Assembly: GCA_903926565.1 (NCBI GenBank) | Contig: CAIYJU010000163.1 | Coordinates: 1-64,000 of the forward strand | DNA length: 64,000 nucleotides | Origin: an uncultured Bacteroidales bacterium | GTDB lineage: Bacteria; Bacteroidota; Bacteroidia; Bacteroidales; FEN-979 | Direction of reading: 5' to 3' | Part shown: positions 63,113 through 64,000 of the stretch, one piece after another | Layout of the letters: each line of letters begins with the position of its first letter | How positions within the stretch are numbered: position 1 is the first letter of the stretch | Translations under genes and position numbers: made by a program | The notes under the pieces: model-generated | The model's database searches: none | What the model was told of the DNA's origin: nothing | Seen by the model: only the letters and a program-made list of their open reading frames with translations

Positions 63113-64000
63113 ATGAAAAACTATCTACATTTTCGGATCAACAGACTTTATTTTAAAGTTTTGTTCCTGGGATTTATTTCTTTCATTTTTACAGGTATTG
63201 TAACGGTGACGGCCCAGGTGAACTTTACCCAAACCCTCACGGCTGACTTCAATAAAGGGGTGGTGAACAATGCAATTGTGGCAAGTGACAATGTTTCACT
63301 GCAATTTGCTGCAAGTGATGTGGGCACCTGGCTAACCACCACCGTACTTCCCCAGACACTGGCCGGTCATAAAACCGTGTCGTGGAATGACAGATATGTT
63401 TACATGGTTGGAGGTTACAACAATACGAACTATGTAAACACCGTGTATGTTGCGACAATACAGGCTGGCGGGATCACCGGATGGACCGCCATTAACCCGT
63501 TGCCGGTGGCATTGCGCGACCCGGCCGTGGTGATCGGTACCAATACGATTTATGTTATGGGAGGCCGTGATGGTTCCCAGGTGTATAATACGATTTATTA
63601 TGCCAGCCTTAACACAGATGGAACCATTGGTGCCTGGCAGACCTCAGCGGTCACGCTTCCTGCCAATTTATGGGGGCATACGGCAACCTACCTTATGGGA
63701 TATATATATGTGATCGGCGGAACCAGTTCGATGACGGAAAACACCGCCCTGAACACCGTATACTATGCCAAGGTCAATGCATTAAATACATTATCTTCTT
63801 TTACAACCGGGTTAGCGTTATCAGCAGCCGTTAACAGGCACAGTACTGTTACCTATAACAATAAATTATATGTGATCGGGGGATATAATAACATCGGGAC
63901 CAAGTCCAGCTCGGTTTACTATGCAACACCAGCAATTAACGGAGCAATAGCCTCCTGGACTTTGGCTGCTGCCACATTGCCTGTAGCGCTCAGCAACCAT
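63113..64000 (+). CDS. Secreted kelch-like beta-propeller protein, 3'-truncated by window edge
   Basis: From ATG 63113 an open frame of 296 codons runs to the window end without a stop. After the signal region (FLGFISFIFTGIVTVTAQ) it has propeller blades of about 60 residues that each hold a YVMGG- or YVIGG-type strand (YMVGGYNN, YVMGGRDG, YVIGGTSS, YVIGGYNN), followed by NTVYYAxxxxxGxxxxW. This is a kelch-like repeat unlike that of the gene at 46251. The lack of a stop is why it can be missed. It lies 90 bases after the NarL-type regulator and may be under its control. A T9SS domain may lie beyond the edge. Confidence 0.85.
   Translation, partial: MKNYLHFRINRLYFKVLFLGFISFIFTGIVTVTAQVNFTQTLTADFNKGVVNNAIVASDNVSLQFAASDVGTWLTTTVLPQTLAGHKTVSWNDRYVYMVGGYNNTNYVNTVYVATIQAGGITGWTAINPLPVALRDPAVVIGTNTIYVMGGRDGSQVYNTIYYASLNTDGTIGAWQTSAVTLPANLWGHTATYLMGYIYVIGGTSSMTENTALNTVYYAKVNALNTLSSFTTGLALSAAVNRHSTVTYNNKLYVIGGYNNIGTKSSSVYYATPAINGAIASWTLAAATLPVALSNH

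Overview
The window looks like a chromosome segment of a member of the Bacteroidota, probably an uncultured or environmental Bacteroidales-type organism. The evidence is several secreted proteins with type IX secretion (T9SS) C-terminal sorting domains, a SpII lipoprotein polysaccharide exporter fused to an SLBB domain, promoter-like TAnnTTTG boxes, LytTR/LytS two-component pairs, FISUMP and tail-collar surface proteins, and frequent ATGA overlaps with few Shine-Dalgarno sequences. No rRNA, tRNA, CRISPR array or intact mobile element was seen.

Region 1 (1-24.6 kb) is a surface polysaccharide cluster read entirely on the + strand. It begins inside a glycosyltransferase. It then holds a WecA/TagO-type initiating transferase, a membrane-tethered receiver protein, a PAS/degenerate-kinase/receiver hybrid, a Wza-like export lipoprotein, a Wzc-like chain-length/BY-kinase protein, gmd and fcl (GDP-L-fucose synthesis), a Wzm/Wzt ABC exporter whose ATPase carries a C-terminal glycan-binding-type domain, ten further glycosyltransferases, a hexapeptide acyltransferase, a Wzy-like polytopic protein and a very divergent UppS-like cis-prenyltransferase homologue. 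ABC-exporter and polymerase-type parts occur together.

Region 2 (24.6-32.4 kb) encodes a predicted outer-membrane barrel and a GT-C membrane glycosyltransferase on the - strand. A + strand trio follows: two secreted phage-tail-collar-domain proteins and a subtilisin-like protease with a CUB domain. A T9SS protein built from about 34-residue W/YD repeats lies on the - strand.

Region 3 (32.6-36.7 kb and 48.5-54.5 kb) is a membrane-bound uptake [NiFe] hydrogenase locus. The structural operon hyaABCD (+) has the extra small-subunit cysteines of oxygen-tolerant group 1 enzymes. The full maturation operon hypF-C-D-E-A-B runs on the - strand. The two halves face each other but are separated by about 11.8 kb of unrelated genes. 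A second, truncated copy of the hyaD 3' end sits beside hypB, together with an IS1634-type transposase remnant, so the two halves were probably once adjacent.

Region 4 (36.7-48.5 kb), the intervening block, holds a T9SS domain remnant, a LytTR/LytS two-component pair, a DUF4143 ATPase, four secreted proteins (beta-propeller glycosidase-like, M28 peptidase, FISUMP, kelch) and a degenerate receiver that lacks its phospho-acceptor Asp.

Region 5 (54.5-64 kb) has a DUF4197 protein, a heparinase II/III-like protein preceded by a palindromic CACAATAG element, a small TonB-C-like protein, a large sensor kinase with an FG-GAP/VCBS ectodomain, its LuxR-type regulator, and the start of another kelch-like secreted protein. 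Five ACTTAA hexamers with about 11-bp phasing lie in the divergent promoter region of the sensor kinase.
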